A stretch of DNA of 5,099 nt from an uncultured Clostridium sp. (lineage in GTDB: Bacteria > Bacillota > Clostridia > Christensenellales > CAG-138): contig UQNF01000070.1 of the NCBI GenBank assembly GCA_900542285.1, positions 1 to 5,099 on the forward strand, given 5' to 3'. The notes beneath the pieces are model-generated. The model was not told where the DNA came from, did no database searches, and saw only the letters and a program-made list of their open reading frames with translations. Below are positions 1 through 5,099 of this stretch, one piece after another. Each line of letters opens with the position of its first letter. Within the stretch, counting starts at the first letter, position 1. A program made the position numbers and the translations under genes.

Positions 1-138
1 TCTTTCCAGCCGATGAACGCAAACTTCGGAATCATGGAAAGTCTCCAGGATGCGCCGAGAGAGAAGCTAAAACGCTTTTTGGCTCTTTCGGACAGGTCGC
101 TTGGCATAATCGGAGAGCTTGCAGGCAGCTGTAAGTAA
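1..138 (+). CDS. trmFO: TrmFO, folate-dependent tRNA (uracil-54-C5)-methyltransferase, C-terminal end only
   Basis: Partial gene: 45 codons and a TAA stop, entering from the left edge in frame 1. The peptide starts SFQPMNANFGIMESL, which matches the conserved C-terminal FQPMNxNFGIM block of TrmFO (formerly Gid). TrmFO is a cytosolic FAD enzyme that uses methylenetetrahydrofolate to make m5U54 in the tRNA T loop. The FAD-binding and catalytic parts lie outside the window, so activity cannot be judged. The position directly before hslV-hslU agrees with the Bacillota order trmFO-(xerC)-clpQ-clpY, which supports the call. In Bacillus xerC lies between trmFO and the protease genes; here only 78 noncoding bases do. 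No terminator is visible after the stop, so read-through into hslV is likely. Confidence 0.9.
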   Translation, partial: SFQPMNANFGIMESLQDAPREKLKRFLALSDRSLGIIGELAGSCK

Positions 139-210
139 GGCGTGCAGCAGGACAAACTCCGCACACAGGTACTCACAAAAAGTTGATTTACAGAATAACT
201 CATAAAGAAT

Positions 211-214
211 GGAG
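211..214 (+). promoter_or_regulatory. Oddly spaced ribosome binding site of hslV
   Basis: GGAG at 211-214 is the only Shine-Dalgarno-like stretch before hslV. It sits 2 bases before the ATG at 217 and 14 bases before the in-frame ATG at 229. Neither spacing is near the usual 5-10 bases, so the site does not settle the start. Compare the well-placed sites of hslU (GGGAGG 767-772, 5-base spacer) and of the hydrolase gene (AAAGGAGG 2225-2232, 8-base spacer). Confidence 0.5.
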
Positions 215-216
215 AT

Positions 217-762
217 ATGGTAAAGAATATGGAAATCAGAGGAACTACTATTCTCGGCGTCAAGCGCAACGGTCAATGCGCCATCGCCGGTGACGGACAG
301 GTTACGCTCGGCGAAAATACCATTATGAAGCGTACCGCAAAGAAGGTCAGAAGGATTTTTGATGACAGGGTCGTCGTTGGATTTGCAGGCGCAGTATCCG
401 ATGCGTTTTCGCTCTGCGAAAGGTTTGAGACCAAGCTTCAAAAGCACGGAGGGAGCCTCAAGCGCGCTGCCGTCGATCTTGCTAAGGACTGGCGCGACGA
501 TAAGGCGGCAAGGCAGCTCGATGCACTTTTGATCTGTGCAGATAAAGAAGATATGCTGATAGTATCCGGAACCGGTGAGGTCATCGAACCGGACGATGGC
601 ATTGCTGCGATAGGCAGCGGTGGAATGTATGCACTGTCGGCGGCAAAGGCCTTGATGGAGAATACCGATCTTTCGGCATCGGAGATAGCCAAAAAGGGAC
701 TCATCATTGCTTCCGATATCTGCGTATATACGAACTCGAACATCATAGTTGAAGAAGTGTAA
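217..762 (+). CDS. hslV: HslV (ClpQ), threonine peptidase subunit of the HslVU protease
   Basis: Cytosolic proteasome-like peptidase that forms a double-hexamer ring capped by HslU and degrades proteins unfolded by it. The 181-residue product aligns by eye along its whole length with E. coli HslV (about 176 residues) and B. subtilis ClpQ/CodW. After a short prosegment (MVKNMEIRG) comes TTILGV, so Thr10 should become the N-terminal nucleophile once the prosegment is removed. Other family marks are AGDGQVT with Asp26, MKRTAKKVRR with Lys43 matching the catalytic Lys33 of E. coli, FAGAVSDAF, LAKDWR, the substrate-pocket AIGSGGMYA (Ser134) and ICVYTN near the end. The start may be ATG 217 or ATG 229 (MEIRG before the Thr); the mature enzyme is the same either way. 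The prosegment has no Ser like that used as nucleophile in Bacillus ClpQ, so I infer a Thr-type enzyme. hslU follows after 15 bases, indicating co-transcription and a working pair. Confidence 0.97.
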   Translation: MVKNMEIRGTTILGVKRNGQCAIAGDGQVTLGENTIMKRTAKKVRRIFDDRVVVGFAGAVSDAFSLCERFETKLQKHGGSLKRAAVDLAKDWRDDKAARQLDALLICADKEDMLIVSGTGEVIEPDDGIAAIGSGGMYALSAAKALMENTDLSASEIAKKGLIIASDICVYTNSNIIVEEV

Positions 763-777
763 CTTCGGGAGGCTTAT

Positions 778-2187
778 ATGTTTACACCAAGACAGATAGT
801 AGAAGCTTTGGATAAATACATCATTGGTCAGGATGATGCTAAGCGAACCGTCGCAATAGCGCTTCGCAACAGGTACAGAAGAAGCCGACTTTCCGAGGAG
901 ATGCAGGAGGAGATAATTCCCAAGAACATCATCATGATCGGGCCAACCGGAGTCGGCAAGACAGAGATAGCAAGAAGGCTTGCAAAGCTCGTAGACGCTC
1001 CGTTCGTCAAGGTCGAGGCGACCAAGTTTACCGAGGTCGGTTATGTCGGCAGGGATGTTGAGTCCATGGTCAGGGATCTTGTCGAGGCATCTATTCGCCT
1101 TGTTAAACAGAAATGGGAAGCAAAAGTCAAGATAGTCGCAGAGGCTTCCGCAGAGCAGCGAATTGTTGACCTTCTGCTCAACGACGGCGTTAAACCTGCA
1201 AAGCAGAACGAAGGCGGTTTGGAAGTACTGCAAAAGCTGCTTGGGCCAATCGCCGGAAGCATGAATACGGCAGACACAGCTCCCAAAGCCGATGCGGAGC
1301 CTGTTTCCAACGATGAAAAGCGAGGCAAGCGCGAACGCCTCTTAGACGAGCTTCGCCGTGGATTGCATGAAAATGATATGATTGAGGTCGAGGTCGCTGA
1401 ATCCTCACAGGGCAGTGATACGATGCTTGCAATGGGTATCGACCTCAATATGAACGAGATGTTCGGAGGGCTCCTTCCTAAGAAGACCAAGCATAGAAAG
1501 GTAAGTGTAGCCGAGGGCCGCAGGATAATCGTGGCCGAGGAGACCGACAAGCTTATCGATATGGATGAGGTGATCCGCGAAGCCATAGATAAAGCCGAAC
1601 AGGGAGGCATTATCTTTATTGACGAGATCGATAAGATTGCAGCCTCCGGAGGCGCCCACGGTCCGGATGTTTCCCGTGAGGGCGTGCAGCGTGATATCCT
1701 GCCGATAGTCGAGGGCAGCACGGTATCAACGAAATACGGACCCGTGCGCACCAACTATATGCTGTTCATTGCAGCTGGCGCATTCCACATCTCCAGCGTA
1801 AACGACCTGATCCCGGAGCTTCAGGGACGTTTCCCCATTAAGGTTGAGCTTAAGCCTCTGACCATCGAGGATTATGAGCGAATCCTTACCAAACCGCATA
1901 ATGCGATAATTAAGCAGTACACTGCAATGCTTGAAACGGATAATATTCATCTAAGCTTTGATGATTCCGCAATCCATGCCATTGCAGAACATGCGTATTA
2001 TGCAAATGAAAACAGTGAAAACATCGGTGCAAGACGTCTGCATACGATTGTTGAAAACCTACTTGAGGATATTTCTTTTAACGCAACGGGTGATCATCCA
2101 ATGATAGAGGTCACGATTGACGAGAAGTATGTCGAAGAGCATCTCTCAAAGAACGGTGCAAATGATGTAAGCAGATACATCATCTGA
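778..2187 (+). CDS. hslU: HslU (ClpY), AAA+ unfoldase subunit of the HslVU protease
   Basis: Hexameric cytosolic ATPase that recognises, unfolds and threads substrates into HslV. The 469-residue product aligns with E. coli HslU (443). In order: TPRQIVEALDKYIIGQ at the N-terminus; Walker A GPTGVGKT (55-62); pore loop GYVG (88-91); a poorly conserved intermediate (I) domain at about 105-240; Walker B IIFIDEID (278-285); GPDVSREGVQRD (296-306); sensor-1 region LFIAAGAF (329-336); arginine finger in ELQGRFP (Arg351); sensor-2 GARR (417-420); and the C-terminal tail SRYII, which in this family docks into HslV pockets. Every catalytic motif is intact, so the enzyme should be active. The extra length against E. 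coli falls in the I domain, which is charged and rich in Glu, Lys and Ala there. GGGAGG at 767-772, 5 bases before the ATG, is a strong ribosome binding site and fixes the start. The codY gene that follows clpY in Bacillus is absent here. Confidence 0.98.
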   Translation: MFTPRQIVEALDKYIIGQDDAKRTVAIALRNRYRRSRLSEEMQEEIIPKNIIMIGPTGVGKTEIARRLAKLVDAPFVKVEATKFTEVGYVGRDVESMVRDLVEASIRLVKQKWEAKVKIVAEASAEQRIVDLLLNDGVKPAKQNEGGLEVLQKLLGPIAGSMNTADTAPKADAEPVSNDEKRGKRERLLDELRRGLHENDMIEVEVAESSQGSDTMLAMGIDLNMNEMFGGLLPKKTKHRKVSVAEGRRIIVAEETDKLIDMDEVIREAIDKAEQGGIIFIDEIDKIAASGGAHGPDVSREGVQRDILPIVEGSTVSTKYGPVRTNYMLFIAAGAFHISSVNDLIPELQGRFPIKVELKPLTIEDYERILTKPHNAIIKQYTAMLETDNIHLSFDDSAIHAIAEHAYYANENSENIGARRLHTIVENLLEDISFNATGDHPMIEVTIDEKYVEEHLSKNGANDVSRYII

Positions 2188-2240
2188 ATCTGAAGAAATT
2201 CCTGAGTTGGGAGCAAAATAACCAAAAGGAGGAGCAAGCA

Positions 2241-3266
2241 ATGAGATGCAGTAATGCCGCAAAATGCCTGCTTACAATCACCTTGGCGGTACTGATAACG
2301 GCTGCTATAGCCGTGGGCTGTGCCAGCGCTCAAACCGAGGGAGACAAAAACGTCGCAGAATCATCGGGCGTGTCCGATGAAGGCGACCTACGACTGCCAA
2401 ACGGCACGGAGATCCCAACCGAATACCCCGGAGGAGATCCGACTGATACACCGTTTGTCGAAGATACGGAAGTGCCTGCAGTAAAGATAACGGAAGAGCC
2501 TGTCTTTACACCGGATGGAGAGAATCTGGATGCTCCATCAGATTCGGCGGCACCGACATTGGAGCCTTTACCGACTCCACTTGCCATGACGGAGATGCAG
2601 TATGTCTCCGGATATGTTAACGAGGACTTCGTAAATCTGCGCGCCGAGCCATCAACGGATTCCGATATTGTCAAGGTTTTTACCTTGGGCACACAGCTCT
2701 ATGTGACCGCTCGAAACAATGAGTGGTTCAGGGTTGAGATCGGAAGTTATAAAGGATACATGGCGAGAGCCTATGTCAAGCTTGGCAAGTATGAGCCTGA
2801 AACGCCCAAGCCTACCGCAACCCCAAAGCCCTCAACGACGCCAAAACCAACTACTCCTGCCATGTATACCGTGCATGAAGGACAGTTTTCGGAGTATGAG
2901 ATACGCCTTGTCGCTGCGCTTATTCACAGCGAAGGGCCTGGCAGCAGCAAAGTCGGTTATCGCGCGCTTGCAAGCATTATTCTGAATAGGGTGCTTAACG
3001 AGTCGCGCTGGTTCCCGGATGATGTCGAGGGGGTCATCTTTCAACCAGGACAGTTTGGCTACAGCAGAAGCTATCTCGAGTCGGTCACTCCGAATTCAAA
3101 GGCGATGGCTGCAGCAAGGTATGTTTTCTCCTCCCATGGAGCGACCCTTCCCAAGAAGGTACTCTTTTATAGGGCTTCGTATTTGGGATATGAATGGGCC
3201 TCCTATACCAGATTCTATGCAACGATAGAGGGAAACAACTACTACTACGGAATACACTATTATTAA
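2241..3266 (+). CDS. Exported SH3b / SleB-type cell-wall hydrolase, possible lipoprotein
   Basis: Predicted extracytoplasmic peptidoglycan hydrolase of 341 residues. Residues 1-26 form a signal peptide: basic start, then hydrophobic CLLTITLAVLITAAIAVG. Cys27 in AVGC could be lipidated, but Ala at -3 is not the usual lipobox residue, and ASA at 28-30 before Gln31 would also suit signal peptidase I. An acidic Thr/Pro/Glu-rich spacer follows (about 31-118). Residues 121-182 look like a bacterial SH3 domain (VNLRAEPSTDSDIVKVF, then WFRVEIGSYKGYMARAYV), a fold that often binds wall peptides. A TPKPxx linker at 188-206 precedes the C-terminal domain (about 219-341), which resembles Hydrolase_2 (SleB/CwlJ): LVAALIHSEG with the likely catalytic Glu231, ASIILNRV, FPDDVEGVIFQPGQFG, and a final FYATIEGNNYYYG block. 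SleB itself is a spore-cortex lytic enzyme, but this SH3b architecture could equally serve vegetative wall turnover. AAAGGAGG at 2225-2232 fixes the start. hslU ends 53 bases upstream with no terminator seen, so it may be transcribed with hslVU. Confidence 0.85.
   Translation: MRCSNAAKCLLTITLAVLITAAIAVGCASAQTEGDKNVAESSGVSDEGDLRLPNGTEIPTEYPGGDPTDTPFVEDTEVPAVKITEEPVFTPDGENLDAPSDSAAPTLEPLPTPLAMTEMQYVSGYVNEDFVNLRAEPSTDSDIVKVFTLGTQLYVTARNNEWFRVEIGSYKGYMARAYVKLGKYEPETPKPTATPKPSTTPKPTTPAMYTVHEGQFSEYEIRLVAALIHSEGPGSSKVGYRALASIILNRVLNESRWFPDDVEGVIFQPGQFGYSRSYLESVTPNSKAMAAARYVFSSHGATLPKKVLFYRASYLGYEWASYTRFYATIEGNNYYYGIHYY
2802..2855 (+). repeat. Three tandem TPKPxx hexapeptide units in the hydrolase linker
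   Basis: Three 18-base units encode TPKPTA, TPKPST and TPKPTT (residues 188-205). They form a rigid, extended Pro/Thr/Lys linker between the SH3b and SleB-like domains, of the kind that crosses or sits in the cell wall. The codons differ between units (ccc/cca, aag/aaa, cct/ccc/cca), so this is a protein-level repeat rather than a recent DNA duplication. Confidence 0.8.
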
Positions 3267-3275
3267 TATTTAACC

Positions 3276-3281
3276 GATAAT
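3276..3281 (+). promoter_or_regulatory. Possible -10 box (GATAAT) upstream of the nucleotidyltransferase gene
   Basis: GATAAT differs from TATAAT at one base and lies in the gap after the hydrolase gene. With 17-base spacing the -35 position (3253-3258, TACACT) is poor, matching TTGACA at 3 of 6 bases, and there is no TG extension. If real, transcription would begin near 3288, placing the hairpin at 3287-3329 at the very 5' end of the message. This is a weak call from one element. Confidence 0.25.
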
Positions 3282-3286
3282 CCGGC

Positions 3287-3329
3287 AAGAATAATACCAC
3301 ATTTCAACCCGAAAGGTGGTATTATTTTT
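3287..3329 (+). other. Strong hairpin over the ribosome binding site; terminator or translational control element
   Basis: AATAATACCAC (3290-3300) and GTGGTATTATT (3316-3326) are perfect 11-base inverted repeats. The stem extends outwards by a G-U pair (3289/3327) and two A-U pairs (3288/3328, 3287/3329). Inwards, past one A/G mismatch (3301/3315), TTTC (3302-3305) pairs with GAAA (3311-3314), closing on the 5-base loop AACCC. The 3' arm holds the AAAGGTGG ribosome binding site of the next gene and ends in five T's just before its ATG. It could act as a weak intrinsic terminator for the hydrolase gene, although the stem is A/T-rich and part of the U-tract is paired. It could instead be a structure that limits translation of the downstream gene. 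Both roles are inferred; the pairing is read directly. Confidence 0.75.
3312..3319 (+). promoter_or_regulatory. Ribosome binding site of the nucleotidyltransferase gene, sequestered in a hairpin
   Basis: AAAGGTGG differs by one base from the AAAGGAGG site of the preceding gene and ends 10 bases before the ATG at 3330. Positions 3312-3314 pair in the inner stem and 3316-3319 in the main stem, so in the folded RNA most of the site is unavailable to the ribosome. No other Shine-Dalgarno candidate lies nearby. Confidence 0.65.
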
Positions 3330-5099
3330 ATGAAAGCTGTAATAATGGCCGGCGGCGAGGGTAAAAGGCTCAGACCCATTACCTGCACTATGCCCAAACC
3401 AATGGTGCCTGTGCTGAACAAGCCGATTGTTGACTACACAATGGAGCTGCTTAGGCGGCACGGAATAGATGAAGCGGTGTATACCCTCCACTATATGGCA
3501 GATGTGATTAAAGAGCATGTTGGGGACGGCAGTGCATGGGGGCTCAGATGCAGCTTCACGGAGGAAAAGATCCCGCTCGGAACAGCAGGCAGCGTAAGAC
3601 AGGCCATTTGCGAATCGGATGACGAGGTCCTTGTCATGAGCGGCGACGGGATAACGGATATCGACCTGACGGAAGTCATTCGTGCTCATAAAAGCAGCGG
3701 AGCGCATGCAACAATAGTACTCAAAAAGGTTTCATCGCCAACGGAATACGGCGTTGCGCTTCTCGATGAAGACGGCATGATAACGCGGTTTATCGAAAAG
3801 CCGGAGCAAAGCGAGGTGTTCAGCGACCTTGCCAACACAGGCATTTACATACTTGACAGAGGCGCGTATGACCTAATCCCTATCGGTGTGGAGTATGATT
3901 TTTCAAAACAGCTGTTTCCGAGAATGCTCGCACAAGGAATGAAGCTCAATGGATATATTGCTGATGGCTACTGGTGCGATGTAGGCGATATATCCGAATA
4001 TCGCCGTGCGCAGTACGACATGCTTGACGGTAAGCTCAGCTTTTCGACTATCGCAAGGAAACAATCGGGTATCTTTATTGAACCCAATGCTGAAGTATCC
4101 GAGCATGCAGTGCTGATACCGCCATGCTATATTGGAAGCGGAGCAAGTATCGGGGATGGAGCGGCAATAGAATCTTACAGTGTTATCGGCAGCGGTGTCA
4201 GCATCGATGGCAGAAGCAGCGTGAAGCGGTCGATAGTGTTCGATAATGCAAAGATAAGGCGTAATGCTCAGCTCCGAGCATCGGTGGTATGTGAGCGCGC
4301 GCATATCGATGAGAATGCTTCCGTGTATGAGGGCAGCACCGTCGGAGCGGACAGTCATATCGGCGTTGGCGTGACCGTAATGCCGGGCGTTTCAATATGG
4401 CCGGACAAGGAGCTTGAGGGTGGTATGAGCTGCCGGGATAACATAGTCTGGGGAAGTTCTGCTGCACGACTTGAGATAAACGGCAGCAGGGCAGAGGGCT
4501 ATATGGACAGCAGCCTGACTCCGGAAACCGCTCTACGGCTTGCGGCATCATATGCTTCCGGCTTCAGCGCCAAAGCAAGGCTGGCGGTGTGTTGCGACGG
4601 AAGCCAAAGCGCTGTGGTGCTCAAGTACGCAGCTATTGCCGGAATTGCCTCTCAGGGCGTGAATATAAGCAGCGTAAAGGCCGTGAGCAAAGCGGCGTTT
4701 TCTCTGACGATAAACCTGCTGGGCGCGGATGGCGGTCTGTATATTGAGAGCGGCACCGATCAATTAGGAAGTATCACGGTTTACGATAGATTCGGAATTG
4801 AAGCGAGCAGGGGAACGCTGCGTTCGCTGCGCTCAGCTTTTTTACTCGGGGAACATAAACCAAAGACAGGCGTCGGACTGGGCATAGTATCCCATACTGA
4901 CGGCATGGAGGAGATGTTCGAAAACAGGCTTTACCAGATGCTTGACACCAAGGCTATGGAGGCGTATACGGGAACGCTCAGGATCAATACGGATGAACTG
5001 AAGCTAAGGAGCATTATTAAGCTTCTTCTGCGGCTTGGCTGGAAGGTAGAAGCGCTAAGACCCAATTCAAAGCTTGTTGTACCAAGGGATCGGAAGACC
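3330..5099 (+). CDS. Sugar-phosphate nucleotidyltransferase / beta-helix / phosphohexomutase-like fusion, 3' end cut by the window
   Basis: Open from ATG 3330 to the window end, 590 codons without a stop. Residues 1-235 are a nucleotidyltransferase: signature MKAVIMAGGEGKRLRP, PKPMVPVLNKP (22-32), SGDG with metal-binding Asp106, EKP (156-158), NTGIYIL (169-175) and WCDVGDISEY (215-224). Enzymes of this type join a sugar 1-phosphate to NTP, giving an NDP-sugar and pyrophosphate. Residues about 247-352 show hexapeptide repeats of a left-handed beta-helix (IGSGASIGDGAAI, IDENASVYEGSTVGADSHIGVGV). From about 382 the chain resembles phosphomannomutase/phosphoglucomutase domain I (GYMDSSLTPETALRLA, then GIASQGVNISSV and LGADGG at 464-469). 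Where TASHNP with its phosphoserine should follow LGADGG, the sequence is YIESGTDQLGS, so the mutase active site appears lost. Domain II begins near 540 and is cut off; from memory such fusions are about 800 residues. The substrate is uncertain: they are often annotated mannose-1-phosphate guanylyltransferase, but glucose-1-phosphate is possible. A role in envelope or capsule sugar supply is inferred. Confidence 0.9.
   Translation, partial: MKAVIMAGGEGKRLRPITCTMPKPMVPVLNKPIVDYTMELLRRHGIDEAVYTLHYMADVIKEHVGDGSAWGLRCSFTEEKIPLGTAGSVRQAICESDDEVLVMSGDGITDIDLTEVIRAHKSSGAHATIVLKKVSSPTEYGVALLDEDGMITRFIEKPEQSEVFSDLANTGIYILDRGAYDLIPIGVEYDFSKQLFPRMLAQGMKLNGYIADGYWCDVGDISEYRRAQYDMLDGKLSFSTIARKQSGIFIEPNAEVSEHAVLIPPCYIGSGASIGDGAAIESYSVIGSGVSIDGRSSVKRSIVFDNAKIRRNAQLRASVVCERAHIDENASVYEGSTVGADSHIGVGVTVMPGVSIWPDKELEGGMSCRDNIVWGSSAARLEINGSRAEGYMDSSLTPETALRLAASYASGFSAKARLAVCCDGSQSAVVLKYAAIAGIASQGVNISSVKAVSKAAFSLTINLLGADGGLYIESGTDQLGSITVYDRFGIEASRGTLRSLRSAFLLGEHKPKTGVGLGIVSHTDGMEEMFENRLYQMLDTKAMEAYTGTLRINTDELKLRSIIKLLLRLGWKVEALRPNSKLVVPRDRKT

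Noticed and set aside
183..210. Possible promoter before hslV (TTGATT 183-188 and AAGAAT 205-210)
   Set aside because: Each box matches consensus at only 4 of 6 bases, and the start would fall at about the ATG itself. Read-through from trmFO is simpler.
67..1233. A 388-codon open frame on the minus strand across hslV and the start of hslU
   Set aside because: It lies opposite two clearly conserved genes. Its translation is rich in Cys, Leu, Tyr and Ser with no domain I recognise. It is a codon-bias shadow.
1041..1754. A 237-codon minus-strand open frame inside hslU
   Set aside because: It is Ser- and Arg-rich, low in complexity and antisense to conserved HslU motifs. No independent gene signal is seen.
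1762..1785. Ala instead of Ser in the HslU sensor-1 region (LFIAAGAF against FIASGAF of E. coli)
   Set aside because: As far as I recall, Bacillus ClpY also has Ala here, so it is a normal lineage variant rather than a defect.
2188..2240. Terminator or promoter between hslU and the hydrolase gene
   Set aside because: No stable stem with a T-run and no plausible -35/-10 pair is visible. The gap is short and holds mainly the ribosome binding site.
2802..2855. DNA tandem repeat or CRISPR-like array at the TPKP region
   Set aside because: There are only three short units that differ in codon use and lie in frame within a gene. It is a protein linker.
3270..3707. Minus-strand open frames opposite the nucleotidyltransferase gene (also 3903-4358, 4198-4551 and 4548-4763)
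   Set aside because: They are antisense to conserved motifs of the + strand fusion gene and show no family likeness. The large + strand frame, which has no stop before the window end, explains the region.
1..5099. A new defence, mobile or biosynthetic system
   Set aside because: All long + strand frames belong to recognisable families in a housekeeping context, and no integrase, transposase, toxin, repeat array or unexplained long gap is present.

Overview
The window looks like an ordinary chromosomal segment from a Gram-positive bacterium of the Bacillota, most likely Clostridia-like. The grounds are a folate-type TrmFO next to HslVU (the same block as trmFO-xerC-clpQ-clpY-codY in Bacillus), strong GGAGG-type ribosome binding sites, a SleB-type cell-wall hydrolase with a Thr/Pro linker, and a nucleotidyltransferase/phosphoglucomutase-like fusion of a kind I recall from clostridia and cyanobacteria. 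Base composition is mid-range by eye. No genus can be named. All genes read on the + strand.

Layout: 1-138 is the C-terminal end of trmFO (tRNA m5U54 methylation). After a 78-base gap come hslV (217-762) and hslU (778-2187), 15 bases apart, encoding the peptidase and the AAA+ unfoldase of the HslVU (ClpQY) protease. At 2241-3266, behind a very strong ribosome binding site, lies an exported or lipid-anchored protein with an SH3b domain, a TPKP-repeat linker and a SleB-like hydrolase domain. A 63-base gap then carries a strong imperfect hairpin (3287-3329). Its 3' arm contains the ribosome binding site of the last gene, which runs from 3330 off the window end (590 codons seen). That protein has a sugar-phosphate nucleotidyltransferase domain, a left-handed beta-helix, and a phosphohexomutase-like domain that seems to lack the catalytic phosphoserine loop.

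How they fit together: trmFO-hslV-hslU and probably the hydrolase gene read as one housekeeping run with short gaps and no visible terminator. The Bacillus partners xerC (between trmFO and hslV) and codY (after hslU) are not in those places. The last two genes both point to the cell envelope: wall hydrolysis and nucleotide-sugar or polysaccharide precursor supply. The hairpin between them suggests that the last gene is a separate or regulated unit.

I see no mobile element, CRISPR array, RNA gene, phage gene or defence system. I do not see a convincing undescribed system. The best leads are the hairpin that hides a ribosome binding site and the apparently inactive mutase domain.
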